Below, in pieces: positions 33,952 to 43,297 of a stretch of DNA of 64,000 bases. How positions within the stretch are numbered: the first letter of the stretch is position 1; each line of letters starts with the position of its first letter. The notes under the pieces are model-generated. The model saw only the letters and a program-made list of their open reading frames with translations, did not search any database and was not told where the DNA came from. Position numbers and translations under genes: made by a program. The stretch is from positions 1 through 64,000 of the forward strand of contig JBCCBP010000012.1 in the NCBI GenBank assembly GCA_039033995.1. The letters run 5' to 3'. Source of the stretch: CALBPI01 sp039033995. Its GTDB lineage: Bacteria > Pseudomonadota > Gammaproteobacteria > Steroidobacterales > Woeseiaceae.

Positions 33952-35060
33952 ATATCGAGGTCACAGACCTGGACGACCTGGCGCTGGGTTCGGTGTTCCT
34001 GGCGACCGGTGGCGGCGGCGATCCTTACGTGACGTTGCTCGCCACGCGTCAATTGCTCTCCGAACGAGGGTCGGCGACGTTGTTACCGCCGGAGCAACTC
34101 GACGACGACGCCTGTGTGGTGACCATCGGCGGTGTGGGCGCGCCAACGGTGGGGCTCGAATTGCTGCCCTCTGTCGACGACGTGACGCTCGCACTCGACA
34201 CTTTTGAGTCGCAAACCGGTCGCCGCATCGATGCCGTGGTGTCGTTCGAAATCGGTGGCGGAAATTCGTTGATCCCGATCATGGCGGCGGCGGCACGTAG
34301 TATTCCCGTCATCGACGGCGACGGCATGGGGCGAGCATTACCCGAAGCACAGATGATGACCTACGCCATCGCGGGCGTATCGCCGACACCGGCCGTTGCC
34401 GTGGATTACGCCGGCAATACCGCGGCCTTCCAGACGGATAACACGGCGACTTACGAGCGTCACATTCGCGCGATGGCCCAGGCGATGGGCGGCATGATCA
34501 CGACGGTCGAGCACCCGATGAGCGGCGCGATGCTGAAGCAGTCCGTAGTACCTGGTACGCTGAGTTTTTCGATCGCGCTCGGGCGTTTGTTGCGCGCACA
34601 TCGCGGCACCGCCTGCGAGGCCTTGCTGACCTTGCGTGCGTGCTTCGCAGACTCGATCTATGGCGACTTGTTTCACCTGTACACCGGCAAAGTCGTCGAC
34701 TACGCGAGCTCGGTGGTGGGCGGTTACGATATTGGTGCGGCGACGATCGAATCGTTTGATGGCCAAGCTGCGCCGTTGCGCCTGCGCGTCAAGAATGAGT
34801 TCCTGGTGGCCGACAGCGACGATCGCGTTCTCGCATCGGTGCCGGATCTCATCACCGTCCTCGACTATGAGACCGCAGCGCCGATCAATGCCGAACGCCT
34901 GCGTTACGGCCAGCGAGTCACGGTGTTAGCCGTAGGTTGTCCGAACTACTACCGGCAGCCTGCCGCGTTGCGCGTCGTCGCACCCGGTTGTTTCGGCTTT
35001 GATATCGACTTCACGCCGGTCGAACAACTGACACAACACCATGTTGCGATGCCGGACTAG
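33948..35060 (+). CDS. DUF917-family protein
   Basis: 370 residues with the family signature ATGGGGDPY near residue 22 and a second glycine-rich IGGGNSLIP. DUF917 proteins often sit beside HyuA-type enzymes and are thought to be part of the same ring-opening activity. It overlaps the HyuA gene by 4 bases and is the last gene of the operon. The convergent aldo-keto reductase gene ends 12 bases later. Biochemistry unknown. Confidence 0.85.
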   Translation: MNIEVTDLDDLALGSVFLATGGGGDPYVTLLATRQLLSERGSATLLPPEQLDDDACVVTIGGVGAPTVGLELLPSVDDVTLALDTFESQTGRRIDAVVSFEIGGGNSLIPIMAAAARSIPVIDGDGMGRALPEAQMMTYAIAGVSPTPAVAVDYAGNTAAFQTDNTATYERHIRAMAQAMGGMITTVEHPMSGAMLKQSVVPGTLSFSIALGRLLRAHRGTACEALLTLRACFADSIYGDLFHLYTGKVVDYASSVVGGYDIGAATIESFDGQAAPLRLRVKNEFLVADSDDRVLASVPDLITVLDYETAAPINAERLRYGQRVTVLAVGCPNYYRQPAALRVVAPGCFGFDIDFTPVEQLTQHHVAMPD

Positions 35061-35072
35061 CGCGACTATTGG

Positions 35073-35963
35073 TTATGGCATTGGCTCGCCGGTGCGGGCC
35101 TCGACAATTTCGTACCATTCGCGTCGTGTCAGTTCGATATCGCAGGCGGCGACCGCTTCGAGAATGCGCGCTGGTTGCTGGGATCCGATCACGGGAATCA
35201 CGCCGGGATACTGACGAACGAACGCCAGTGCCACCTGGCTGCGTTCGCATTCGTGTGCATGGCCGATCCGGTTTAGCGCGGTGATCAGTCGCCAGATGTG
35301 GCGAGGATCCTTGTCGGTGATCCGTTTCAACAATGCGCCGCCCCCGAGCGGTGACCACGCCATCGGTGTCATCGACATCGCCTGGCACTGCTCGAGCGTG
35401 CCATCCAGTAACGGTGCCATGTGTTTGGCGGAAAACTCGACCTGATTCACCTGCAGCGGCACAGAAACATGGGCAGCCAACGCATTGACCTGAGTCTGCG
35501 TAAAGTTGGATACGCCGACATAGCGCGTCTTGCCGCTCGCGACGAGATGGTCCAGCGTCTCCGCGACCTCCGCGAGTGGCGTCAGCAGGTCTGGCCGATG
35601 AATCATGTACAGATCGAGCGCCTCGATTTGCAAGCGCTGCAACGATGCTTCGCAGTCTCGGATTAGAAATTCGCGTGTGCTGTTGTAAGGCACCGGCAGG
35701 TCCAGACCGCCTTTGCTCGCGATCACCCAGTCTTCGCGCCGGCTACTGTGATCGCGCAGCGCGTCGCCCAGCAGTTTTTCCGCGAGGCCTGCGCCATAGT
35801 CGGACCCATAACCGTAAATCGCAGCGGTATCGATGAAGTTGATCTGGTTGGCCGCTAACGTGTCCAGAATGTCGGCGATGGGTGTCCGATCGTCGAGTCG
35901 CCAGCAACCCCAGGCCAATGGGCTGACGGTCAGATCACTAGTGCCTAACTGAATGGCTTGCAT
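35073..35963 (-). CDS. Aldo/keto reductase
   Basis: A 296-residue AKR with the (beta/alpha)8 catalytic set visible: D and Y in FIDTAAIYGYG, K in IASKGG, and H in YMIHRPD. The closest visible type is the YdhF-like group of NADPH-dependent oxidoreductases. Two ATGs lie at 35966 and 35963; AGGA is 3 and 6 bases upstream, so 35963 is preferred. It is convergent with the DUF917 gene, with 12 bases between. Substrate unknown. Confidence 0.88.
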   Translation of the reverse strand: MQAIQLGTSDLTVSPLAWGCWRLDDRTPIADILDTLAANQINFIDTAAIYGYGSDYGAGLAEKLLGDALRDHSSRREDWVIASKGGLDLPVPYNSTREFLIRDCEASLQRLQIEALDLYMIHRPDLLTPLAEVAETLDHLVASGKTRYVGVSNFTQTQVNALAAHVSVPLQVNQVEFSAKHMAPLLDGTLEQCQAMSMTPMAWSPLGGGALLKRITDKDPRHIWRLITALNRIGHAHECERSQVALAFVRQYPGVIPVIGSQQPARILEAVAACDIELTRREWYEIVEARTGEPMP

Positions 35964-36016
35964 CATTTGTCCTGAGTAAAGGGTTCGAGCGTGTGCGCCA
36001 GTCTAACCGCTAGGCC

Positions 36017-36637
36017 CTAGCCGGCCAATCGCCATAGGTACCAGCTGGCGACCGATCGATACGGTCGCCACGGTGCCGACAGCGCCAGGAACGTCGCTTC
36101 ATCCGGTCGCTCGCCGAGGTCAAACAACATCTGCATCCCGCGTTGCAGACCGACATCGGCAGGTGCTGCGATGTCCGGACGACGGAACCCGGAAATCAGG
36201 AACATCTGTGCGGTCCAGACGCCAATACCCGGCAATGCGGACAACGTGGTGATGACGGTCTCATCGTCCTGTTGGGCCAGCGCCCGAAAGTTGATCTCGT
36301 TGTTGTTGACGGCCGAGGCCAGGGCCTTCAGATAGCGTGTCTTGGCGCCAGACAGGCCCGCTTCGCGGCAAGAGGCTTCCGATAGCCCGCTGATCGCGCG
36401 CGGACACAGTCTTGGCGTATCGCTGGCATCCAGAACTCGCTGGCGGATGGTTGCTGCGGCCTTAACCGATAGTTGCTGCCCGACGATCGACCCGGCCAGC
36501 GCATTGAATAGATTGGCGCGGCCGCGTGCCAAAGGGCAGTCCGGAAACTTGCGGATCAATGCCGTAAACGAGGGTCGCTGGCGGCGTAAATGGCGTTTGG
36601 CATCGTCGAGCATCGACGGGGTCATTCTTTTTTTCAC
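36017..36637 (-). CDS. DNA-3-methyladenine glycosylase II-like (AlkA family, HhH-GPD)
   Basis: A 206-residue base-excision glycosylase. The helix-hairpin-helix is LPGIGVWTA and the catalytic aspartate lies in APADVGLQRG. The form is the short AlkA/MAG type without the N-terminal beta domain. A GTG at 36637 is used (GGGG 7 bases upstream); an ATG at 36625 is the alternative. The protein would remove alkylated purines. It is divergent from mrcB across about 80 bases. Confidence 0.88.
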   Translation of the reverse strand: MKKRMTPSMLDDAKRHLRRQRPSFTALIRKFPDCPLARGRANLFNALAGSIVGQQLSVKAAATIRQRVLDASDTPRLCPRAISGLSEASCREAGLSGAKTRYLKALASAVNNNEINFRALAQQDDETVITTLSALPGIGVWTAQMFLISGFRRPDIAAPADVGLQRGMQMLFDLGERPDEATFLALSAPWRPYRSVASWYLWRLAG

Positions 36638-36718
36638 GAGTGTACCCCGGCGGGCGATTGGTGGCGCATGCGCCTATAATGGACGGTCATTCCTCACTGA
36701 TGCAACGGCAGATCGCAC

Positions 36719-39091
36719 GTGGCGAAAAAACGCAAGACTTCCACAAAGAAATCGACCAGCAAGCGCGCAAAATCGACGACTAATCGCAAGCGCAAGCCGT
36801 CCCGTCGCAAGGCGAGCAAGCGGCCATTGTGGCGTCGTCGCCCGCTACTCACGCTGGCGGCTTTTGCGCTGGTCGGTGTCGCCGTGTGGATGGTGTCACT
36901 CGATATGCGGATCACGAATACGTTCGAGGGGCGTCGCTGGGATTTACCCGCTCGTGTCTATGCGGCACCGACCGAGCTGTTTGTTGGCAAGCGACTGTCT
37001 GCCGACCAACTCGAAGCACAATTGCGCCGGCTTGGCTATCGACAGACAACCGGTGCGACAGACACGCCGGGCACCTACCGTCGCAATGGCGAGCAGATTG
37101 TCTTGCATCGCCGCGCTGCCACGTTTTGGGATGGCAGCGTACCGGCGCGACCGCTGCGGGTATTGTTTACCGGCGACCAGATTCGCGTGCTCGACACGGT
37201 CTCGGGAACGCCCGTGACGCTGGCGCGACTCGACCCGCTAATGATCGGCAGTGTGTTCGCGGCACACGGCGAAGATCGCCTGATTCTGGCGCCGGAAGAG
37301 GTCCCGTCATTGCTCAAGCAGACGCTGTTGCTGGTCGAAGACCGGCGCTTCGAATCGCACTGGGGGCTTGATGTACGGGCGATCGCGCGCGCCGCGTGGG
37401 CGAATCTGCGGGCGGGTCGGGTCACACAGGGCGGCAGCACCCTGACACAACAATTGGTGAAGAGTTACTTCCTGACCAACGAGCGCAGTTTCCGCCGCAA
37501 GTTTCGAGAGGCCGCGATGTCCGTGTTGCTGGAGGCCCGTTTTAGCAAAGGGGACATTCTGACCGCGTATGTCAATGAGATTTACATGGGTCAGGATGGC
37601 ACCCGCGCTATTCACGGTTTTGCACTGGCCAGTCAGTTCTATTTTGCGCGCCCGGTGGCCGAACTGGAGCCCGCGCAGCTCGCGTTGTTGGTGGCGATGG
37701 TGCGCGGCCCGTCGTACTACTCGCCGACGCGATTTGTCGATCGGGTCAAGGCGCGTCGTGATCGTATTCTTGTCGCGATGCATGAGGCGGATCTGCTCAG
37801 TGAGTCTGCGCGTGACGTCGCGCTGGCAACGCCGATACGCGTGGCGAGCCGCGATGTCGAGCGCAGCAACTACTATCCCGCTTTCGTGGATCTCGTGCGT
37901 CGCCAGTTGTCGCGCGACTACGCCGCCGAAGATTTACAGCAGGCCGGTTTGCTCGTGCATACAACGATGGATCCGATGCTGCAGTCGGCTGCGCAACGCG
38001 CGCTGAGCGAGCATCTTGAGCTGCTCGGCCGATCAGACGAAAGCGCGCGCTCGTTGCAGGGTGCGGTCGTCGTGGTGGAGCCTCGTCTTGGCGATGTCCA
38101 AGCGCTCGTTGGTGGTCGCGCGCGCGTCGGTAGCGGCTTTAATCGGGCACTGGAAGCACGTCGCCAAATCGGCTCGCTGATCAAACCGATCGTCTATCTC
38201 ACCGCTTTGCAATCCGGAGACTGGCATCTGGGCTCGCTCATCGAAGACGCGCCGTTGTCTATTGCCGGAGACGATGGCAGTCAATGGACGCCGCGCAATT
38301 TTTCGGACAGTTACGCTGGCGAGGTGCCGCGGTTTCGGGCGTTGGCTGAGTCGATTAATTTGGCCACGGTCCGGCTTGGACTGACGGTCGGCTTGCGACC
38401 GATCGCGCGAACGCTCGCGCGGCTTGGCGGCCCGGAGATCGATCGGCCGTATCCGTCGCTGTTGCTCGGCGCTGTCGAGATGACCCCGTTCGAGGTCGCG
38501 AATCTTTATGTGTCGCTCGCGTCCGACGGCTTGCGACCTCCGCTGCGAGCGGTTCGCGAAGTGGTGTCGGCCGATGGCAGCGCCGTGTCGCGCTATCCGC
38601 TCGAAGTCGACTCCGTCGCCGACAGCGATTCCCTGTACCAGCTACAGACCGGTCTCGTGCAGGTGGCGCGGCGCGGTACTGGCCGTCGTCTTGGCACGAT
38701 CCTCGGCGAGTCGGTCACGGTAGCCGGTAAAACCGGCACGACGAATGACTTCCGGGATGCCTGGTTCGCCGGCTTTAGCGCGGACCGCCTGGCCGTCGTC
38801 TGGGTGGGCAACGATGACAATACGCCCAGCGGCTTGACGGGTTCACGCGCTGCGCTGCCGGTGTGGGGTGCGTTGATGGCGGCCGCCGACCCGAGGAGCT
38901 TGCAACTGAGTGCACCGCCTGACAGCCGCGCGACTCTGCTACATTATGTCTCGGGGCTGCGTGTCGACACGGCTTGTGACGATGCCGTCGTGATTGGTGT
39001 ACCGTCGACGACCGACATTGCCAACGATCGACGATGCCGGCGAGCAGGGTTGGGCGGACGCGCCCTTAAATGGTTGAGAGATACGTTCTGA
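36719..39091 (+). CDS. mrcB: Penicillin-binding protein 1b, bifunctional
   Basis: A 790-residue class A PBP. The order is a strongly basic cytoplasmic head (residues 1-40), one membrane helix (about 45-60), a UB2H-like module, glycosyltransferase (E207 in EDRRFESHWG, then QGGSTLTQQL), and transpeptidase (S486-x-x-K489, SIN at 545, KTGT at 671). GTG start. It polymerises and cross-links peptidoglycan from the inner membrane. The stop TGATG overlaps the next gene, a TPR lipoprotein that is probably its activator. Confidence 0.93.
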   Translation: MAKKRKTSTKKSTSKRAKSTTNRKRKPSRRKASKRPLWRRRPLLTLAAFALVGVAVWMVSLDMRITNTFEGRRWDLPARVYAAPTELFVGKRLSADQLEAQLRRLGYRQTTGATDTPGTYRRNGEQIVLHRRAATFWDGSVPARPLRVLFTGDQIRVLDTVSGTPVTLARLDPLMIGSVFAAHGEDRLILAPEEVPSLLKQTLLLVEDRRFESHWGLDVRAIARAAWANLRAGRVTQGGSTLTQQLVKSYFLTNERSFRRKFREAAMSVLLEARFSKGDILTAYVNEIYMGQDGTRAIHGFALASQFYFARPVAELEPAQLALLVAMVRGPSYYSPTRFVDRVKARRDRILVAMHEADLLSESARDVALATPIRVASRDVERSNYYPAFVDLVRRQLSRDYAAEDLQQAGLLVHTTMDPMLQSAAQRALSEHLELLGRSDESARSLQGAVVVVEPRLGDVQALVGGRARVGSGFNRALEARRQIGSLIKPIVYLTALQSGDWHLGSLIEDAPLSIAGDDGSQWTPRNFSDSYAGEVPRFRALAESINLATVRLGLTVGLRPIARTLARLGGPEIDRPYPSLLLGAVEMTPFEVANLYVSLASDGLRPPLRAVREVVSADGSAVSRYPLEVDSVADSDSLYQLQTGLVQVARRGTGRRLGTILGESVTVAGKTGTTNDFRDAWFAGFSADRLAVVWVGNDDNTPSGLTGSRAALPVWGALMAAADPRSLQLSAPPDSRATLLHYVSGLRVDTACDDAVVIGVPSTTDIANDRRCRRAGLGGRALKWLRDTF

Positions 39092-39528
39092 TGATGCGCC
39101 AGGTCATTTTTATAACGATCGCACTGCTGCTGAGTGGTTGTTCGTTGTTGGAGGAGCCCACGTTCACGACGTCGAGCGCGCCAGTGCCCGAGTCGGGTGG
39201 TGAGATTGCGGACGATGCGGACGCGCTGCCAGCAGCGCGCCAGTTACCACCACTACGCCCGGCGACGACGACACTGATCGAGCAGGCGGAGGCCGAAATG
39301 GCGGCTGGGCAACCGGGTATTGCCGGTGCTGCCCTCGAAAACGCCGTTCGAATCGATCCGGATCATCCGCGTCCATGGTTGGCGCTCGCGCAACTGCGAC
39401 TGCAGGAGGGTGACATCCGCCAGGCGGAGTTATTGGCGCGCCGGGCGTTGAATTTGTCGCCAGCCGACACCGACGAAGCGAAGGCGGCTAACGCACTGCT
39501 CGTGCGTATCCAATCGATGGCGCGTTAG
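39091..39528 (+). CDS. TPR lipoprotein, LpoP-like activator of PBP1b
   Basis: 145 residues with lipobox LLSGC, a proline/serine-rich linker and two TPR-like helical hairpins (AEAEMAAGQPGIAGAALENA and AQLRLQEGDIRQAELLARRA). It starts inside the PBP1b stop codon (TGATG), so translation is coupled. In Pseudomonas aeruginosa the TPR lipoprotein LpoP lies next to PBP1b and activates it; architecture and position here match. The assignment rests on that, not on residue identity. Confidence 0.8.
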   Translation: MMRQVIFITIALLLSGCSLLEEPTFTTSSAPVPESGGEIADDADALPAARQLPPLRPATTTLIEQAEAEMAAGQPGIAGAALENAVRIDPDHPRPWLALAQLRLQEGDIRQAELLARRALNLSPADTDEAKAANALLVRIQSMAR

Positions 39529-39573
39529 GTCGTCCGCCCATGATCTTTTGGCCAAGCAGGCACGAGCCAGGCC

Positions 39574-39628
39574 GGCGATCTATTTTTCTCACTCGAAGAG
39601 ACTCGTTCGAAGAACAGTTCCCCAGCCT
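39574..39628. repeat. Direct repeat, copy 1
   Basis: It begins GGCGATCTAT, with TTCTC, CTCG and TTCGAAGAACAGTTCCCC in the later part, and ends AGCCT. Copy 2 at 39690-39745 begins with the same ten bases and ends ACAGTTCCCCGGCCT. The two are clearly related but imperfect. Confidence 0.65.
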
Positions 39629-39689
39629 ATAAGCCTCTGCGTAGGCTCGGGCGGGCGATGTTTTATTCGCGCTAAGCTGCGAAGAGGGC

Positions 39690-39745
39690 GGCGATCTATT
39701 TTCTTCGCTCAAACTGCATTCGTTCAGAAAACAGTTCCCCGGCCT
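39690..39745. repeat. Direct repeat, copy 2
   Basis: Second copy of the repeat at 39574-39628, 116 bases downstream. Conserved ends flank a variable middle (CTCAAACTGCATTCGTTCAG in this copy). Confidence 0.65.
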
Positions 39746-39790
39746 TTGAGCGTCCAGCGAGTCTAGCCGGACGGCGCAGCCACAGGGCAA

Positions 39791-39841
39791 GCGGGACTGT
39801 CTTGAGAGTGAATGTAGGCTGAGCGAGCAAGACAGTGCCGC
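39791..39841. repeat. 14-base inverted repeat
   Basis: The left arm GCGGGACTGTCTTG (39791-39804) pairs with the right arm CAAGACAGTGCCGC (39828-39841) with one mismatch; the loop is 23 bases. It has no U-run, so it is not an ordinary terminator. Confidence 0.65.
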
Positions 39842-40070
39842 TTGTCAGTCGGAGTGCCACTCGATAGGGACAAATCGAGTCGACGAGCATTAGGATCGCC
39901 GCGCTTAGGTGAGGAGGGTGCCGGATCCCGCCTTGCGCAATTCCCGACTACGCAGTTAGGGTAAATCAACCGCTTAGACCGGTTTGATCCGGTGGCGACG
40001 TGCTTCGCTTGATTTTGCCAGCGGCTGTCCGGACAATCGCTCGCCCGCTGGTCCAAACGACGCCCGAATT

Positions 40071-40973
40071 ATGTGGTTCAAGAATCTCCGTGCCTACCGC
40101 CTGACCTATTCGATCGGATTAACTCCGGAGAAATTAGAAGAGGCGCTGGCCGCTCATCAGTTCTCACCCTGCGGCAAGGTGGATCAGGTCCGCAACGGAT
40201 TTGTAGCACCGCTTGGTCATCACGGCGAAATGCTGACCCATACCGTCGGTCACCAGACGATGATCTGTCTGCGTCGACAAGAAAAAGTGATGCCACCCGC
40301 GGCGGTCAACGAGCGCGTTGCCGAAAAGGTCGAAGCGCTCGAGGCGCGTGAAGGCCGTCCTGTGCTGCGGCGCGAAAAGACGACGCTCAAAGATGAGGTC
40401 ATGATGGAGTTGCTGCCGCGTGCGCTGACGAAATCGGAGCTGGTCTTCGCCTACTTCGATATGCAGCGACAGTACCTGCTGGTGGACGCCTCCAGCGCCG
40501 CCAAAGCGGAATTGCTGATCGACCAGTTGCGCAATGCATTGGACGTATTGCCGCTCGTGCCGCTCGATTCGCACGGCGACACGGCGGACATCATGACGCG
40601 CTGGCTGAAGAGCCGGGTACCGAACGGATTCGATCTCGAGCAAGAAATCGAACTGCAAAACACACGCGAGGCCCGCAATATCGTGCGCTGTCGCTATCAA
40701 GAAATTGATTCTCGCGAGGTGTTGTCACATATCGACGCGGGCAAACGTGTGACCAAACTCGCGTTACTGTGGCGTGAGTCGATTCGGTTTGTGCTTGCCG
40801 AGGATTTTGCGATGACGCGACTGCGCTTCGAGACCAAGATTACCGATCACGGTGATGGTGAGGCCGATGATGTGGTCGGTACCTTCGATCAGGATTTCGC
40901 CGTGATGTCAGTCCAGCTCGGTCGCTTGCTGGACGAACTGCTCGAAGCGTTCGGCGGCGTGGAGAAGATCTAG
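40071..40973 (+). CDS. rdgC: Recombination-associated protein RdgC
   Basis: 300 residues with the family's start MWFKNLRAYRLT and the FDMQRQYLLVDASSA and KLALLWRESIRFVL segments. RdgC forms a ring dimer on DNA and limits RecA-filament use in beta/gammaproteobacteria. The ATG at 40071 is used because it opens the conserved N-terminus; an in-frame start at 39984 would add non-conserved sequence. The ATP-grasp gene starts one base after the stop. Confidence 0.93.
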   Translation: MWFKNLRAYRLTYSIGLTPEKLEEALAAHQFSPCGKVDQVRNGFVAPLGHHGEMLTHTVGHQTMICLRRQEKVMPPAAVNERVAEKVEALEAREGRPVLRREKTTLKDEVMMELLPRALTKSELVFAYFDMQRQYLLVDASSAAKAELLIDQLRNALDVLPLVPLDSHGDTADIMTRWLKSRVPNGFDLEQEIELQNTREARNIVRCRYQEIDSREVLSHIDAGKRVTKLALLWRESIRFVLAEDFAMTRLRFETKITDHGDGEADDVVGTFDQDFAVMSVQLGRLLDELLEAFGGVEKI

Positions 40974-40974
40974 A

Positions 40975-41841
40975 ATGACGACGCGGCGCATCGTCTTCCT
41001 CAGTCAGGACGACATGGGACACTATGTTTGCGATGACGACGTCGCGTTACCGGCGTTTGCCGCGCGTGATATCGAGGTTGAGACGATCAGCTGGCGTGCC
41101 GATGCCGATTGGTCGCAGTTTGACGCCGTGATTGTACGCTCAACCTGGGATTATCAGCGCGACGCAGGGGCCTTCTTCGCGGCACTCAGCGCCATAGACG
41201 CCAAAACGCGATTGGCGAATTCATTGCCGACGCTGCGTTGGAATATGGACAAACACTATTTGCAGCAGCTGGCGGATAACGGCGTTGCGACCGTGCCGAC
41301 GCGCTTTGGTCACGGACTCACGACGGCGGCGCTTGCAGAGCTTCGCGCGGGCGACACGCGCGAATGGGTGATTAAGCCGACGATCAGCGCCGGTGCTGAG
41401 AGAACCTTTAGGATTTCCGTCGATGCTTCTGAGGATCGGTTAGCTGATATCACGGCGGCACACGCTGCGAGTGACTGGATGTGGCAGCCATTCCTCGAGC
41501 AAATCGTTGCCGAAGGTGAGTTCTCACTGTTTTATTTCAATGGACATTTCAGCCACGCCATCGTCAAAAAGCCCAAGACCGGCGATTTTCGTGTTCAGGA
41601 AGAATTCGGTGGCGATATTCGTGCCTTTGCGCCCGAGCCGAGCATGCTCGACTGTGGTCGATCAGTCCTGGCAGCACTCAGCGAAACGCCGTTGTATGCG
41701 CGAGTCGACATTGTTCGGGACGCGGATCGCTGGCTGCTGATTGAGCTCGAGCTGATCGAGCCGTCGCTGTACCTGCGCACCGATCCTGTCGCGGGCGAAC
41801 GGTTTGCTGATGCGGTGGTGAACTGGCTGTCGACGACCTAG
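40975..41841 (+). CDS. ATP-grasp domain protein (DcsG/glutathione-synthetase-like)
   Basis: 288 residues. An N-terminal pre-grasp region (VIVRSTWDYQRD) precedes the ATP-grasp core: WVIKPTISAGAERT, then WMWQPFLE, GEFSLFYFNG, and a C-terminal LIELELIEPSLYL. The VIVRSTWDY form resembles the O-ureido-D-serine cyclo-ligase/prokaryotic glutathione synthetase-like group. It should form an amide or amine bond at the expense of ATP; the substrate is not visible. Co-transcribed with rdgC. Its stop abuts the convergent M24 gene. Confidence 0.8.
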   Translation: MTTRRIVFLSQDDMGHYVCDDDVALPAFAARDIEVETISWRADADWSQFDAVIVRSTWDYQRDAGAFFAALSAIDAKTRLANSLPTLRWNMDKHYLQQLADNGVATVPTRFGHGLTTAALAELRAGDTREWVIKPTISAGAERTFRISVDASEDRLADITAAHAASDWMWQPFLEQIVAEGEFSLFYFNGHFSHAIVKKPKTGDFRVQEEFGGDIRAFAPEPSMLDCGRSVLAALSETPLYARVDIVRDADRWLLIELELIEPSLYLRTDPVAGERFADAVVNWLSTT

Positions 41842-43170
41842 CTAGCGCACAATATGCCAGGCAGTCTGTCGCCCTGCCAGATAGATCACCTGCTCACCAT
41901 CAAAGAACGCGCTCTGTTCGAGCTTCATCTGCACCAGTGCGTTATCAAACTCCGGCACAGCCACCTTAATGTTGCCCTCAATGGCGTAGCCCGTGTTCGG
42001 GTACAGCGGCCAGTCGCCCCGATCCGGCGTCGGGCCCTGGTTGTCCCACATGCCAATCGTCGGGCCGGGTCCGTGACCGACGAGACCCAACGGGTGGGTG
42101 TAGATCGACGAACGGAGTCCCGCGCGCTTGATCGCGCGTTGTGCGGCGCTCAGTATTTCGTTGCCGGTCTGCCCAGTCTTAAAGGTAGCGGTCAGCAAGT
42201 CCTGCCAGCGATTGCCGTCGGCCATCGCTTGCTGCAACCCCGCCGGTGGTTCGGTTTCGCCAAGCCTCAGGACGTAACCCATTTCCTGAGTGTCAGTGCA
42301 TAACGCGAGGTAGCACAGCCCGACGTCGGTGTGCAGGATATCGCCGCGTTGGATCACGACTCCGTATTCGCCGTAGAACGGTGCGTCTGGATCCTGATCT
42401 GCTGACGGGCGTTGCACGTTGACGTCTGGGTGGAACCACGGCGCGAGCCCCTGGGATTCGAACCGGCTGCGGATAAACCACGCGACGTCCTCGGTCGTCG
42501 TGACGCCCGGGGTAATCACGGCGGCACTAAATGCCTCAGCAATGGTGGCGCGCGCAAGGCCGACCGCGCGTTGCCAGACCTGAACTTCGCTCGGCAAGCG
42601 TGTTTCCATCCAGCGCACGACGAGTTGCTCGGAGGACACGAGTCGACCCGAGAATTCGCTACCCAGAGCAGCCTCAAGCTTCTGGTGCAAGCCGTGGCTG
42701 AGCCCATCAGCGATCGGCCATGTGTCGCTGACGTTGATCGCGATGCGCGCCGGCTTGCGTTCGGCGACGATTTCTCCAAGGCGCTCCCATTGCGCCGCGA
42801 GATCGCCGCCTTCCCACGCGGCGTCGTACAGCTCACCGAGCGGGTATCGACTAATCGTCAATCGTTCAACGCCGGCATCGCCGCCGCGATCATGGAACAT
42901 CAGGATCGTGGTGCGGCGTGCGGTAAAGCGCGGTTTCGGTACCAGAGACAAAAAGACCGGGTCGTCGTTGTACTCGCGTGCGATGACCAGCCACATATCG
43001 ATATTGGCCTCGCGCATCAGCGTCGGCAGCAGTGTATTTAGACGTTCCTCGACAATGCGGTTCTCGGCGACGGGTCGCTCGTCGTACGGCAGCACGGCCA
43101 GCGTCGCATTGTCCGCGCGGGCAAGCGCGGTCAGCAGCGTCAGGGTGATCAAAATAAGGATGGATCGCAT
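41842..43170 (-). CDS. M24-family metallopeptidase (Xaa-Pro aminopeptidase type), exported
   Basis: 442 residues with a cleavable signal peptide ending near ARA-DN. The pita-bread metal ligands are visible in HTDVG, CTDTQ, HPLGLVGHGPG, AIEGNIKV and MKLEQSAF. It also has an N-terminal creatinase-like domain (residues about 25-190). It would cleave N-terminal residues before proline, in the periplasm or outside. The gene ends exactly next to the convergent ATP-grasp stop. Confidence 0.88.
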   Translation of the reverse strand: MRSILILITLTLLTALARADNATLAVLPYDERPVAENRIVEERLNTLLPTLMREANIDMWLVIAREYNDDPVFLSLVPKPRFTARRTTILMFHDRGGDAGVERLTISRYPLGELYDAAWEGGDLAAQWERLGEIVAERKPARIAINVSDTWPIADGLSHGLHQKLEAALGSEFSGRLVSSEQLVVRWMETRLPSEVQVWQRAVGLARATIAEAFSAAVITPGVTTTEDVAWFIRSRFESQGLAPWFHPDVNVQRPSADQDPDAPFYGEYGVVIQRGDILHTDVGLCYLALCTDTQEMGYVLRLGETEPPAGLQQAMADGNRWQDLLTATFKTGQTGNEILSAAQRAIKRAGLRSSIYTHPLGLVGHGPGPTIGMWDNQGPTPDRGDWPLYPNTGYAIEGNIKVAVPEFDNALVQMKLEQSAFFDGEQVIYLAGRQTAWHIVR

Positions 43171-43297
43171 CGGTCTCTCCCGCAGTCACAAAGGGCCTCG
43201 GCTTGCCTGATAACAAGGCAGCGGCGATGATAGCGTATTCATCTAACACGGTGACGACTGTTGTGGCGTCACCGTTTTCCCCGTTGTGGAGAGCAAC

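Larger units (their letters stand above)
39529..40070. other. 542-base gene-free stretch with repeats
   Basis: No credible gene. It holds a 55-base imperfect direct repeat (39574-39628 and 39690-39745) and a 14-base inverted repeat around a 23-base loop (39791-39841). Open frames on the minus strand only reflect the repeat. The stretch precedes rdgC and probably contains its promoter. Confidence 0.6.

Noticed and set aside
42445..42470. tRNA T-arm-like GGTTCGAATCCCAG on the minus strand
   Set aside because: It is inside the M24 peptidase coding sequence and no acceptor or anticodon arms can be drawn around it.
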